From positions 1 through 64,000 of the forward strand of contig JAPJBO010000023.1 of NCBI GenBank assembly GCA_030068145.1: a stretch of DNA of 64,000 nucleotides. The letters run 5' to 3'. Below the pieces are notes generated by a model. The model did not search any database. It saw nothing but the letters and a program-made list of their open reading frames with translations, and was not told where the DNA came from. The position numbers and the translations under genes were made by a program. This DNA comes from Diplonema papillatum. Its lineage: Eukaryota; Euglenozoa; Diplonemea; Diplonemida; Diplonemidae. Of the stretch, positions 1-8,645 are shown piece by piece; position 1 is the stretch's first letter, and each line of letters begins with the position of its first letter.

Positions 1-644
1 AGTACTCGATGCAACATAATTTGACGTGGGCGGCTTGAGATCTACATCTGAATGACACCTCAACCGCACTGCTTTTGACAACAAACAAGTAAGATAATAA
101 TAAAATTCTTCCCCCGGTTCGGCTGCCTTCTGAGCCGTCGTCGCCGAAACCGGCCGTCCGACTCTAACTTCTGTTTGATAGCTTCTACCAAGCAAAACCT
201 CGGATACATTTCACAAAGTGTGCCTCGGTTGTGTTCCTTCACTATCGATTGCTGGCGCGATGGGATGAGCTGCCTGGCAAAATGTGGCCGCTTGTATGCA
301 GCCGCCTTAGCACTAGTCGGATAGGGGACGGGCCATAGCTGTTCTGCACACTTTGCAAAACGTTGTCTTCCCTTCCACATCAGTGTTCTCCTGTCAACTC
401 ATACAGAGGACTCTGCGCAGCCGTTGGGTTGACGAATCTACTCTCTGATACCGTGAGCCGGCGACCGCAAGCAGACGTGCGCAACCACCGTTGCCAGCTC
501 GACCGGCGTGTGGGCACGGGCTTGCGCTGCCGTGGGCCCGATCGCGCTACACGCTACCTTGGGATTGTCCCAATGGCTTCTATCCCAATGGTCCTGGCCA
601 GCAGCTCCTTGCCTGCAAGCGCCGCTGCCTCACCCGGCGCAAGA

Positions 645-930
645 CAGTCTTGATCCATCAGCAATGGCGAAGCCGGTCGTGCAACTCTGGCATGCCCCTA
701 CCCAAACCACCCAAAAAAGACCGACAAATCTTGGCCATAGTGTCCAACTAGTACCTAGCCCAAAAGGATCTTCTAATCCACAAAAAAAAAGAAACACTAC
801 AAAAGGCTGGTGGAGGTGGAAGGGTCCACAAAGGCTGGTGGAGGTGGGTCGACCACACACTTCCTCAGACCCGCAACCAGTCTTGATCCATCAGCAATGG
901 CGAAGCCGGTGGTGCAGCTCTGGTTGCACG
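645..930 (+). repeat. Duplicated start-codon region of the GltS-like gene
   Basis: The stretch CAGTCTTGATCCATCAGCAA followed by ATGGCGAAGCCGGT occurs twice, with start codons at 664 and 897. They are 233 bp apart, so the two frames differ. Only the second ATG opens the long reading frame with the carrier sequence. The first is an out-of-frame upstream ATG if it is transcribed. Between them lie GGTGGAGGTGG-type short repeats. Confidence 0.75.
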
Positions 931-1595
931 CCCGAGAGGCGGGGTGGCCACTGGATGGGTTCTGCGCGAAGCTGGAGGAACTGGGGGTCGCGACTCCTTT
1001 GTTCGGGAGCCCCGGATCCGTGCACAGCGGGGAGTCCCTGAGCGACATCCAAGAGCGGTTTGCCGTGTACTCCAACTTGGAGCCGCCCGAATCCACCATT
1101 TCCGCGCTGCAGGACGCGTTCAACGCGCCGCCCGACGATTCGTACTGCACCTCGCCTTTGACAGGCGTTCTTTCGTCACCAACGACCCTGCATCTCACTA
1201 GCAACAACCTGCCAGACGATGACATCACGTCGCCTTACAGGCGAATGCCCGACAGTGTCCCGGAACCGTATCTAGCCAATGGCAGAGCCCCCGCGTCCTT
1301 TGACGCTGTTGTGACTGGAGACGCAGAAGGCGTCGCCACCAGGGCACCGGCTTCGTTCTGGATCCTGATAGCGGCCTACCTGTCGGTCGTCGTCGCCGGC
1401 TTCGTCCTGACGCTGCTGTCGGCCGACGTGTACTCGGACGGCATTCCCAACGACATGCGGATCCTGTACCCGCTCGTGGCCCTCTTCTCATTCTTGATGA
1501 TCGGCGTCTTCGTCAGGACCCAGTCCTCGTTCTGCCGTCGGTTCTACATCCCGGCATCAGTCGTCGGCGGTGTTATCGCATGCTGCTTCATACAG
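897..1595 (+). CDS. GltS-type sodium/glutamate symporter, exon 1
   Basis: Exon 1 of a two-exon gene whose exon 2 is at 8646-10097. It encodes residues 1-233 and ends in phase 0 at ACAG|GTTGCG. Residues 1-150 are a polar, probably cytosolic extension with no recognised domain. Hydrophobic segments lie at about 153-174 and 190-206. The block RFYIPASVVGG (about 215-225) matches the IPA/EPV-V-GG motif at the end of the first helix of the GltS (ESS) family, which import glutamate with Na+. The start at 897 was chosen because it is the first ATG in this frame after the duplicated leader. The bacterial family is about 400 residues, so the N-terminal extension is extra. Two damaged copies of this exon lie in the intron. 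Confidence 0.85.
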
Positions 1596-1612
1596 GTTGC
1601 GCCCCTTTTTTT

Positions 1613-1905
1613 TGTGTTCACAACGCGTTGTTGGCACCACCGAGATACAAAAAAGTACTACGTTTTTCGGGTAGAGAAATGTCCTGGATAGGCTATACCC
1701 TATGGCCTGCCAGAAGAGCGGGATAGCTCGCTAGAGAGCCAACGTTGAGAATTGAACAGAGAACCACATGGAACTCAGCAAAGCAGGTGAGCGTTCGCTA
1801 GGGCGCGCAAAATGACGCGTCGTTTATAACCGAAGATTCTAGAAAGAGCAATAGTATTCCGACTGACACTTGCACGAGGTTATTTAGATACTGAGTAGTC
1901 CAGGG
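1613..1905 (+). repeat. Dispersed repeat A, copy 1
   Basis: Starts soon after the exon 1 donor. Landmarks are AACGCGTTGTTGG, ACTACGTTTTTCGGGTAGAG, GCGGGATAGCTCGCTAG, AAAGCAGGTGAG and TTGCACGAGGTTATTTA. Related copies lie at 3013, 5801, 6813, 7306, 10393 and 35972, several of them in this same intron. Termini and class are not resolved. Confidence 0.7.
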
Positions 1906-2050
1906 ACGATGGAGTTTTGAATTCCCTATCGTATCCAGTCACTCGCTCTCGTCCGGGCTATCTTCGCCTATCTTCTCGCTCACGGTCTTCTTTTCTAATT
2001 TTGACCAGTCTATATATTCCTTGAATGTATTCGACGTCCAGTTCTTGCAG

Positions 2051-2621
2051 GGGTTTTCCGACGCTAGCCTTCGTAGATGGTGTTTCCGAGTGCTCATCGA
2101 AGGACAGGAGGTTGTCAAATACGGCCGAACACCCTGATCACCCCCCGAACTACAAAAACCAAGATATTTCCGTGTTGGAGATGTATGCGCTGTTGCAGCT
2201 TGTTCGCTATGTCTTTCGTACACACGCCTGCCAGGCGGTCTCGTCCGCCAGTCAGAACGCCCCCGGCTGCGCCACCATCGGTGCAACAATCATCTTTGAC
2301 AGGGCCACGGCTCGCTCCGCGCCCACGGCGCAACGACTTGCGCCCGCCGTAGTAGTACGGGATAGTAGTGGGGCGACCGGATACTCCTCGGAGAGATGGT
2401 CCCTGCACTCTAACTCGTCTCTCTCTCTCTCTCTCTCTCTCTTTCGTGAAAGGGGGTTTTCCGACGCTAGCCTTCGTAGATGGTGTTTCCGAGTGCTCAT
2501 CGAAGGACAGGAGGTTGTCAAATACGGCCGAACACCCTGATCACCCCCCGAACTACAAAACCAAGATATTTCCGTGTTGGAGATGTATGCGCTGTTGCAG
2601 CTTGTTCGCTATGTCTTTCGT
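2051..2621 (+). repeat. Tandem duplication of about 170 bp split by a retroposon
   Basis: The segment from GGGTTTTCCGACGCTAGCC to GCTATGTCTTTCGT occurs at 2051-2219 and again at 2454-2621. Between the two lies a (CT)n-tailed element. The second copy runs straight through the insertion point and so gives the empty site. In one frame the sequence is part of an RNase H-like domain. Confidence 0.85.
2220..2441 (+). mobile_element. (CT)n-tailed SINE-like retroposon, copy 1
   Basis: The element starts ACACACGCCTGCCAGGCGGT and ends in GCACTCTAACTCGT followed by a long CT run. It is flanked by TTTCGT at 2214-2219 and 2442-2447. The uninterrupted site with a single TTTCGT is at 2616-2621. A microsatellite tail, a short target duplication and a variable 5' end fit target-primed reverse transcription. 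No A/B box was recognised, so the source RNA is unknown. Confidence 0.75.
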
Positions 2622-2830
2622 GAAAGGGGGTTTTCCTGTGTGAGACTCAGAGCTGGAGTAGACAACACACCTGTGATTGGTGCCTGGAGGCTTCACACAA
2701 AATCCGGTGTCCCTCCGAATGCTGCGAAGGCCACGATCTGGTGGGCAAAGGTCTCTCACAAGTAGATCCTTTCTACGTTCCGTCGAAGGACAACCCAGCG
2801 GACGAATTCACGAGGGTCTACTGACAGGGC
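2560..2830 (+). pseudogene. RNase H-like fragment of a retrotransposon
   Basis: Reading through a frameshift, the plus strand gives ISVLEMYALLQLVRYVF, then GVDNTPVIGAW, then FYVPSKDNPADEFTR. This order (Glu helix, Asp-Asn-Thr, then a VPS-x-DNPAD-x-x-TR tail) is typical of RNase H in DIRS/Ngaro-like and related retroelements. A stop and a frame change near 2765 separate the last block. The orientation is opposite to the RT/YR remnant at 3.2-5.4 kb, so it comes from another copy or an inversion. Confidence 0.6.
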
Positions 2831-3012
2831 TGCATCAGACGTCGGCAATAGCTTTTCTTGTCTAGCTTATTCATTTGCTGTTTTTACCTTTGATGCATTG
2901 ATGTCCACCGTTCTTTCTCGAAAAGACAGGACCTTAAAGGAGAGGAAGGTTTTTGGGTGTACTACAAGGACCGCTAGTGCGCACAAACAAAATAAAGCGC
3001 CTTACTATTTCT

Positions 3013-3117
3013 TTGTGTTAACAACGCATTGTTGGTACTAAGAATTAGTAGTTGGCAGCGCACTACATGAAACTTACCAAAGCAGGTGAGTTCCGCTAGT
3101 GCGCACAAACAAAAGAA
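3013..3117 (+). repeat. Dispersed repeat A, copy 2
   Basis: Short form with AACAACGCATTGTTGGTACT, AAGAATTAGTAGTTGGCAGC and AAAGCAGGTGAGTTCCGC. Confidence 0.65.
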
Positions 3118-3159
3118 AGGCCATACTATTTTTTTTTTTTTTTTGCGATCGAATGGCAT

Positions 3160-3690
3160 GTTCAGCTCGTTTTGGTAGAGGAAGCCGGAGCTGTTGTTGC
3201 GTTGTTTGTCCGTTACCACCTTGATGGCGGTATGCGGTACGTCGGTTCTGAAGAACTTCATCTTTCGTACGCAGAAGGCAGACGTACGAAATGACAGCGA
3301 CGTAGTTGAATTCATGCAGCTGGTTTCGGGTTGGCGTTGTGGGGAAGGTGTTCTTCACGATCTGGTCGAGGAGGTGCAAGTCGATGGGATCCATCTGCGC
3401 CCGCTGCAGCACCAACTCCGGTGCCGCCACTCACTGTAGCAGAGCCGCAACCTGCAGCGCGCCTCCGGAGCGACTTACGCCCGCCGTAGCAGTGCGAAGA
3501 GAAGTGAGGAGACCGGAAACTCCCCGGAGAGATGGTCCCTGCACTCTAACTCGTCTCTCTCTCTCTCTCTCTCTTTCTCTTTCCATCTTTCTCGTGGGTC
3601 TCTGCTCGCGCCGCATCCCCTGCACGACCGCCTTCGTCTGGCGAGTTCGGGTGGGTGTGTCAATGCCCATGAACCTTTGGATCTTCTCTA
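3160..3690 (-). pseudogene. Tyrosine recombinase remnant of a DIRS/Ngaro-like element
   Basis: On the minus strand, 3690-3590 reads DTPTRTRQTKAVVQGMRREQ, which resembles the core-binding part of tyrosine recombinases (x-V-x-x-G-x-R-R). After an inserted (CT)n element, 3430-3170 continues with PIDLHLLDQIVKNTFP and VISYVCLLRTKDEVLQNRR. The latter resembles the helix around the first catalytic Arg (LLR-T-x-x-E). It lies directly downstream of the RT and RNase H remnants on the same strand, which is the DIRS-class gene order. The C-terminal His-x-x-Arg and Tyr boxes were not found. Confidence 0.6.
3425..3590 (+). mobile_element. (CT)n-tailed retroposon, divergent copy 2
   Basis: A diverged copy ending GAGAGATGGTCCCTGCACTC then TAACTCG and a CT tract. 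It splits the tyrosine-recombinase remnant, so it arrived after that element. Confidence 0.6.
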
Positions 3691-3908
3691 AGGCGGAGAG
3701 TACGCCTCCTGCCGTGATCGCGTTGTTGCGATTCCCAACAAATGTGGGAACGCGCTCTACCGAGATGGGGAAGTGCGGGATGCCACCGCCCTGTATTCCA
3801 TCTGGGTCTTAAGAGTCCGGTATTCCGTCGATGTTGCCATCGTTTCACGGGTGGGCGGGCGGGGAACTTGAACTCTTTGCGAGTACAAGTCTTCTTTGCG
3901 AAGGTGTT

Positions 3909-4590
3909 CTAGAAGCCTTTGACTCCTACCGTCGCATCGGTGTAGATGATGGTAGGAGCACGGGGAAGGGATACGAGGTTCGCGTTTACCATTCGGTGAC
4001 TTGGACAGAGCTTCTCTTCACCACGACAGTGCACATTGGAGCCGTTCACCCAACTTGTTCTCGGTAACCTTCGTACTGCCGGGACCGAATAGGGTGGAGA
4101 TACTGTCATATTCTGCTGAACAAAGCTCAGCTGTCCCACTAACTTCGCCGCTTTCTGTGGAGATAACATATTGTCGCGCAGAATCTCGTCAATAGTGCGC
4201 AGCAGTTTTGACCTTCTCTCTTCAGTGATGGAAAGGGAAAAGATTGGTGTGAAAACGTCAATCTTCACCCCAAGGTAAGACAGGCACAGTCCTATTCTTT
4301 TCTTCTTGTCCTTGAAGAGTAATCCGATGACAACGGTGAAAACATCTTGGACGTCGTCCGTCATGCCGGAAATATCGTCCGACCTCCCTGTCAGATGAAA
4401 GTCGTCGAAGTACCCCGACGCCGGAATTCCCAAGATGCGTCGCGCTGCAGCGGTAATGAACTTTAGGCAGTTGTAGTCTATCACAGCTGACTCCGTGCCG
4501 AAACACAGGACGGCACTCTTCAAACAAGGAAAGCGCTGCTTCAGCACCGGACTCGAGTGGATACTCATGGTAGCTTTACGCCACAACACC
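3909..4590 (-). pseudogene. Reverse transcriptase remnant (palm, thumb, start of RNase H) of a DIRS/Ngaro-like element
   Basis: On the minus strand the frame reads VLCFGTESAVIDYN, then GIPASGYFDDFHL, where YFDDF takes the place of the catalytic Y-x-DD box. Next come YLGVKID and a thumb region ending LSPQKAAKLVGQLSFVQQ. The frame ends in IIYTDATVGVKGF, where YTDA resembles the first RNase H aspartate block. Readable RNase H-like sequence continues out of frame toward 3700. The 5' half of the RT is separated and lies at 4969-5400. This is a decayed retrotransposon sitting in the GltS-like gene's intron, with no intact gene. Confidence 0.75.
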
Positions 4591-5006
4591 GATGGGGCGC
4601 AGGCATTTCGCTACGGCATTTGTGTTCGTGTGCCCCCGGTCATCACACCAAAGGCCTCTTTCGCGGGCAAGCCAGTACTGGTGTGTTGCAAAGGCGATAT
4701 GGTGCCCTAGCCTTTCTGACGTCGTTGCCGCAGGATCCCGACACCCAACGAGCCACAAGACGGATTGTACAGCGCAACTTGAGCTCCCTGTGCGTCCTCT
4801 GGATGTTGCTCGGAACTGAGATGCGCTTGTAGCCACGGTCTCCATCCCAATTTTTTTTTATTATTTGACCCTGTTATTATTCGACACATCATGCCTCCTC
4901 AATTTTTTATTTTTATTTTTCGACAAATTGAATAATAACATTGTGTTATTATTCGACCCCCCCCTTTAGTCTATCACGGCTGACTCCGTGCCGAAACACA
5001 GGACGT
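4476..5006 (+). repeat. 38-bp direct repeat flanking an interruption of the RT
   Basis: TAGTCTATCAC-R-GCTGACTCCGTG continuing CCGAAACACAGGACG occurs at about 4476-4513 and again at 4967-5006. The intervening 450 bp splits the RT reading frame. It contains an inverted, rearranged MITE at its right end. A 38-bp flank is too long for an ordinary target-site duplication, so a local duplication is more likely. Confidence 0.65.
4854..4968 (-). mobile_element. MITE family 1, rearranged inverted copy
   Basis: The right end reads TGTTATTATTCGACCCCCCC then CTTTA, the inverted terminus of the family described at 33581. The left part is rearranged and AT-rich. Confidence 0.5.
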
Positions 5007-5400
5007 TGCTGAAGTAACACTCCAGCACGAGGGTCCGTGGGTTGACGGCTACGACTACGGCGTACTTCCTCTGGGCCTTGTTCGTGACCAGCGACTTGTA
5101 TGCGTCGGACTGATCCAGCACGGCCTGCGAAAGGCTTTCGATGCCGTAGTTGTGGAGCGTGGCCGCAGTCGCTATTACATTGTCGATGCCCGACAATGAA
5201 ATAGGGGTGTGAACCCTGGTGATCTTGTTTGTGGCCCTCCCGGCGTCGCATCCGCGGTGCTTTTCTCCTTGGATTACAATAAACCGGCGCATCGCGATAG
5301 CGATTTCTTCAAGGTTTCCATCGCGGATGCTTCGTTGGCGCAGTGCTTCCAGCAGGGGGCTATGCTTGTCGATCAATTGTTTTTCCAGAAGAGAGATGTC
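4969..5400 (-). pseudogene. N-terminal half of the RT remnant
   Basis: On the minus strand the frame runs ISLLEKQLIDKHSPLLEAL, then SLSQAVLDQSDAYKSLV, then RKYAVVVAVNPRT, and ends in CFGTESAVID. DQSDAY matches RT motif A with its catalytic Asp. It joins logically to the segment at 3909-4590 after removal of the interruption. At its 5' side it runs straight into a copied piece of the GltS exon. Confidence 0.7.
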
Positions 5401-5495
5401 TTCTTGATGATCGGCGTCTTCGTCAGGACCCAGTCCTCGTCTACATCCCGGCATCAGTCGTCGGCGGTGTCATCGCATGCTGCTTCATACAGGTT
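5400..5495 (+). pseudogene. Partial copy of GltS-like exon 1 with donor site
   Basis: Matches the last 90 or so bases of exon 1, from TTGATGATCGGCGTCTTC to CATACAG|GTTGCC. About 14 bases around TCTGCCGTCGGTTC are missing, which breaks the frame. The GT donor is intact. It is a second potential 5' splice site 3.9 kb into the intron. Confidence 0.8.
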
Positions 5496-5506
5496 GCCCC
5501 TTTTTT

Positions 5507-5806
5507 TTTACATAAGCGCCAGCTTGAAAGGAAATGCTCGACGATGCTGCCCGACAAAGAACAGAAGGGATCCCAAGTGCTGTAACTACCGAACCACGTG
5601 TTGAACGGACGTGAGGTCATGCGGGTCTACCCCTACACGACAAATCACACAAACACAACAGGTCAAAGTCCTGAGTGAGAAAACAACACACGGTGGTGTA
5701 AGCGAAGAACAAATCAGATTGTGTTTGTATTGTATTTGCCCCTTACCTCTATATTTCCCCCCTTTCATTCGGAGTCGAAGCAGCTACGTCGAGTATTTTG
5801 TGTTAA
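5507..5806 (+). repeat. Dispersed repeat B, copy 1
   Basis: Runs from ACATAAGCGCCAGCTTG through CGAACCACGTGTTGAACGGA and AACAACACACGGTGGTG to CAGCTACGTCGAGTATTTT. It is one of at least five copies about 250-300 bp long (33755, 35705, 37870, 38696). Its right end repeatedly abuts repeat A or C. Confidence 0.7.
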
Positions 5807-5927
5807 CAACGCATTGTTGGTACCACCGAGATACAAAAAGTAGTTGCACTCTAAAAAGTACTACATTTTTCGGGTAGAGAAATGTCCTGGGTAGGGGCAC
5901 CCTAGAAGAGCGGGATAGCTCGCTAGT

Positions 5928-6812
5928 TTGGGTTAGAATGCAAGATTCTACGGCGATAATCTGCATCGCCGACGGCGCGGTTATCTCTTCGCGCGTGATG
6001 TGTTATGATTTTGCCTCTTTAGCTCGTCTTGATCGTCGCGCTCAGGCGCGGTTTGGTGTTTCGCTTCTTCTTCGATTGCTCGTCCCGGTTCATCGGTTGC
6101 GCGTCGGCTTCTGCTTCTTCACGGTGCTTGGGCGATGGTCGTGTTGCCTTCGATTGCACTTCGATGTTTTCGTTACCGGCTCCGCCGCGGAGTTGGTGCC
6201 GTCTTCTCGACCTTCGCTGCTGAAGTCGATGTTGATATTGCGGGTTCCCGCTCGCCCTCTGCTGCTTCCGGCAGAACGAGCACCACGTTCTCTCGCTTCG
6301 CCTGTCTCGGCGCTGGCGCGGGGCCCTCCGGCTCCGCCTTCCTCTTAGTTGTTGATTCTCCTCGCGCCGGTGGTGCCCTTTCCTGCAGCAGTGCCCGGGT
6401 CTCCTACTCCTCAGGTCGGCGTGCTTCTTGCAGCTGTCTCACGTCGGCATCTCATGATCGAGACATCGGTGGTGATGGTAGACGACAGCATTCCGCTGTC
6501 ATCTTACACGTGGCGCACTGCGTCATCCGGTGTCGGCGCACATTTTCACGGCCAGGCCATCACCCTCCCTGTGATGGGCCTCGCAGCACCACGCCATTGC
6601 CCCTGCGCTTGCGAACGTCGCACTTCACTTCTTGGTGCTCGGGGCACACCCGCTCACCCGGCTTCTCGTGCCGGGGACCTGCGCCACGATCCCCTCCGAC
6701 GACGGCCGACTTCTTGCCCTTCCTCTTCTCCGTAGCGTCGTCGAAGGCCGTCCATCTCGCTGCACGCTCCGCCCTCTCTCTTCCGTACGTCGGGAAACGG
6801 ACCATCCCCAAT
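5928..6812. other. Insertion of about 0.9 kb in repeat A, no clear gene
   Basis: Repeat A is continuous up to GATAGCTCGCTAG and resumes at CAGAGAACCACATGG. The sequence between is absent from copy 1. It is GC-rich and open in several frames, but no family motif is recognisable. A minus-strand frame has Lys/Arg-rich, Cys/His-containing sequence that could be a gag-like tail, which is only a guess. Confidence 0.4.
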
Positions 6813-6957
6813 TAGTAGCTGACAGAGAACCACATGGAACGTAGCAAAGCAGGTGAGCGTTCGCTAGTGCGCGCAAAATGATGCGTCGTTTATAACCGAA
6901 GATTCTAGAAAGAGCAATAGTACTCCGACTGACACTTGCACGAGGTTATTTACCTCC

Positions 6958-7295
6958 CCGCGGCTAACCCCGAGAAAACACCGTATCCAGCCAACGGAAG
7001 GGCCCCCGCGTCATTTGACCCTGTGTACCTGTGACTGGAGACGCAGAGGGCGTCGCCACCAGGGCGCCGGCTTCGTTCTGGATGGACTGATAGCGGCCTA
7101 CCTGTCGGCTGTCGTCGCCGGGTTCGTCCTGACTCGGACGGCATTCCCAACGACATGCGGATCCTGTACCCGCTCGTGGCTCTCTTCTAGTTCTTGACGA
7201 TCGGCGTCTTCGTCAGGACCCAGTCCTCGTTCTGCCGTCGGTTCTACATCCTGGAAGCAGTCGTCGGCGGTGTCATCGCATGCTGCTTCATACAA
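6958..7295 (+). pseudogene. Second intronic copy of GltS-like exon 1, decayed
   Basis: Covers the part of exon 1 from about residue 120 to the donor (CCAACGGAAGGGCCCCCGCG to GCATGCTGCTTCATACAA). It carries frameshifts and in-frame stops (for example TCTTCTAGTTCTTG in place of TCTTCTCATTCTTG). The donor GT is lost. It is followed by repeat A, as the true exon 1 is, so exon end and repeat were probably duplicated together. Confidence 0.85.
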
Positions 7296-7305
7296 ATCGT
7301 CACAT

Positions 7306-7500
7306 TTTTTGTGTTAACAACGCATGGTTGATTCCTAGGGATTAGTAGATGGCAGCGTACTACGTACCACACTTACCGAAGCAGGCGATTTCCGGGAGTG
7401 CGCGCAAAAGAAACATGTCGTAGAGAACCGCAGATACTAGAAGAGCAACCGGATTCTGACGAGAACTGAAACTTGCACGGAGTTATTTAAACCCCTGCTA
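7306..7500 (+). repeat. Dispersed repeat A, copy 4
   Basis: Contains TGTTAACAACGCATGGTTG, GCAGCGTACTACG and TTGCACGGAGTTATTTA. A third copy is the split one at 5801-5927 plus 6813-6952. Confidence 0.6.
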
Positions 7501-7559
7501 ACACCGAAAAATGCACCGTATCTTCACCCTTGTTGTTGCCACTCGGGAGAGAGAGGTGC

Positions 7560-8645
7560 TGTACTGCAGTATGTTGTCAGTCAGTCGACGATCGGATCCT
7601 TTAGACCTGTGCTGCAACATATTGTCAGTCAGTCAGTCAGCCCAATATCAAGGTCCTGCACTGCAGTGTATTGTCAGCCAGTCCAATATCGAATCTTTAG
7701 AAACCTAGAGTCTTACATTTATCCGATACAAAATCATGCGCGAGAAAGCTGCGAATAGCTAACCACTTGCCGCAGATCATGACCGCAGTCTTGAGAGCGA
7801 GAGGTCCTGTAGTCCAATATCAAGGTCCTGCACCGCAGTGTATTATCAGCCAGTCCAACAGCGAATCTTCAGTCTCAAGTTTATCCGATACACACGCACT
7901 TTAACTCTACAAAAAAGCATGCGCGAGGAAAGCTGCGAATAACTAATCACTTGCCGCATGTCATGACCGCAGTCTTCCGACTAGGGAGTGAGAGGTCCTG
8001 TGCTGCAACATGTTTTCAGTCAGTCCAATATCAAAGTCTGTGTTGTAGTATGTTATCAGTTAGTCGAATATCGAATCTTGGAAAAGTAGCGTCTTATACG
8101 TTACGGACAAGAAAGCTGCGAACACCTAACCACTTGCCGCAGGTCATGACTGCAGTCTTCCACGACTACCCGTGTCAGGCAAGCGCCTAATCGAGCTCAT
8201 CGACGACGCGTGGACGGCGGTCCCCCCGCTGGCGATCAACTTCGTGTTCGGAACGATGTTTTTGGGGCAGAAGGTGCCGAAGCTGAACGCCGCGTGGAAG
8301 GCGTGCGCGCCGCAGTTCGCCTACGGCCAGCTGGTTGGGGGCAGTAAGTAATCGGGATGGTCAGCTGGTTGTAGGCAGTTAGCCGAATATATTGAATCTT
8401 AGAATTGTAGCGTCGTGTGCAATGCGGCCAAGAAAGCTGCGAATAACTAACCACACTTGCCGCAGATCTTGACCGCAGTCTTGAGAGCGAGAGGTCCTGT
8501 CAGTCCAATATCAAGGTCCTGCACTGCAGTGTATAATCAGCCAGTCCAATATCGAATCTTTTGTCTCAAATTTATCCGATACGCACGCACTTTAACTCTA
8601 CAAAAGCATGCGCGAGAAAAGCGAATACCTAACCACTTGCCGCAG
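7560..8645 (+). repeat. Tandem array carrying five copies of the 3' splice acceptor
   Basis: A unit of about 183 bp repeats. It contains GAGAGGTCCTG, CAGTCCAATATCAAGGTCCT and CCACTTGCCGCAG followed by TCATGACCGCAGTCTT. The last block is the acceptor plus the first bases of exon 2. Acceptor copies fall near 7775, 7957, 8140, 8463 and 8645. The 7957 copy has lost its AG (GCATG). The last one joins the intact exon. Confidence 0.85.
8140..8345 (+). pseudogene. Partial copy of GltS-like exon 2 start
   Basis: About 205 bp of exon 2 sequence, preceded by an intact CCGCAG acceptor. A 2-base gain (CTACCCGTGTCAGGCAAGCG against CTACCCCTCGGGCAAGCG) shifts the frame. It ends at CCAGCTGGTTGGGGGCAGTA and then returns to array sequence. 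Confidence 0.85.

Noticed and set aside
6135-6815. A 226-codon protein gene
   Set aside because: Open in several frames of a GC-rich insertion, without family motif or splice context. The sequence is absent from the first copy of the surrounding repeat.
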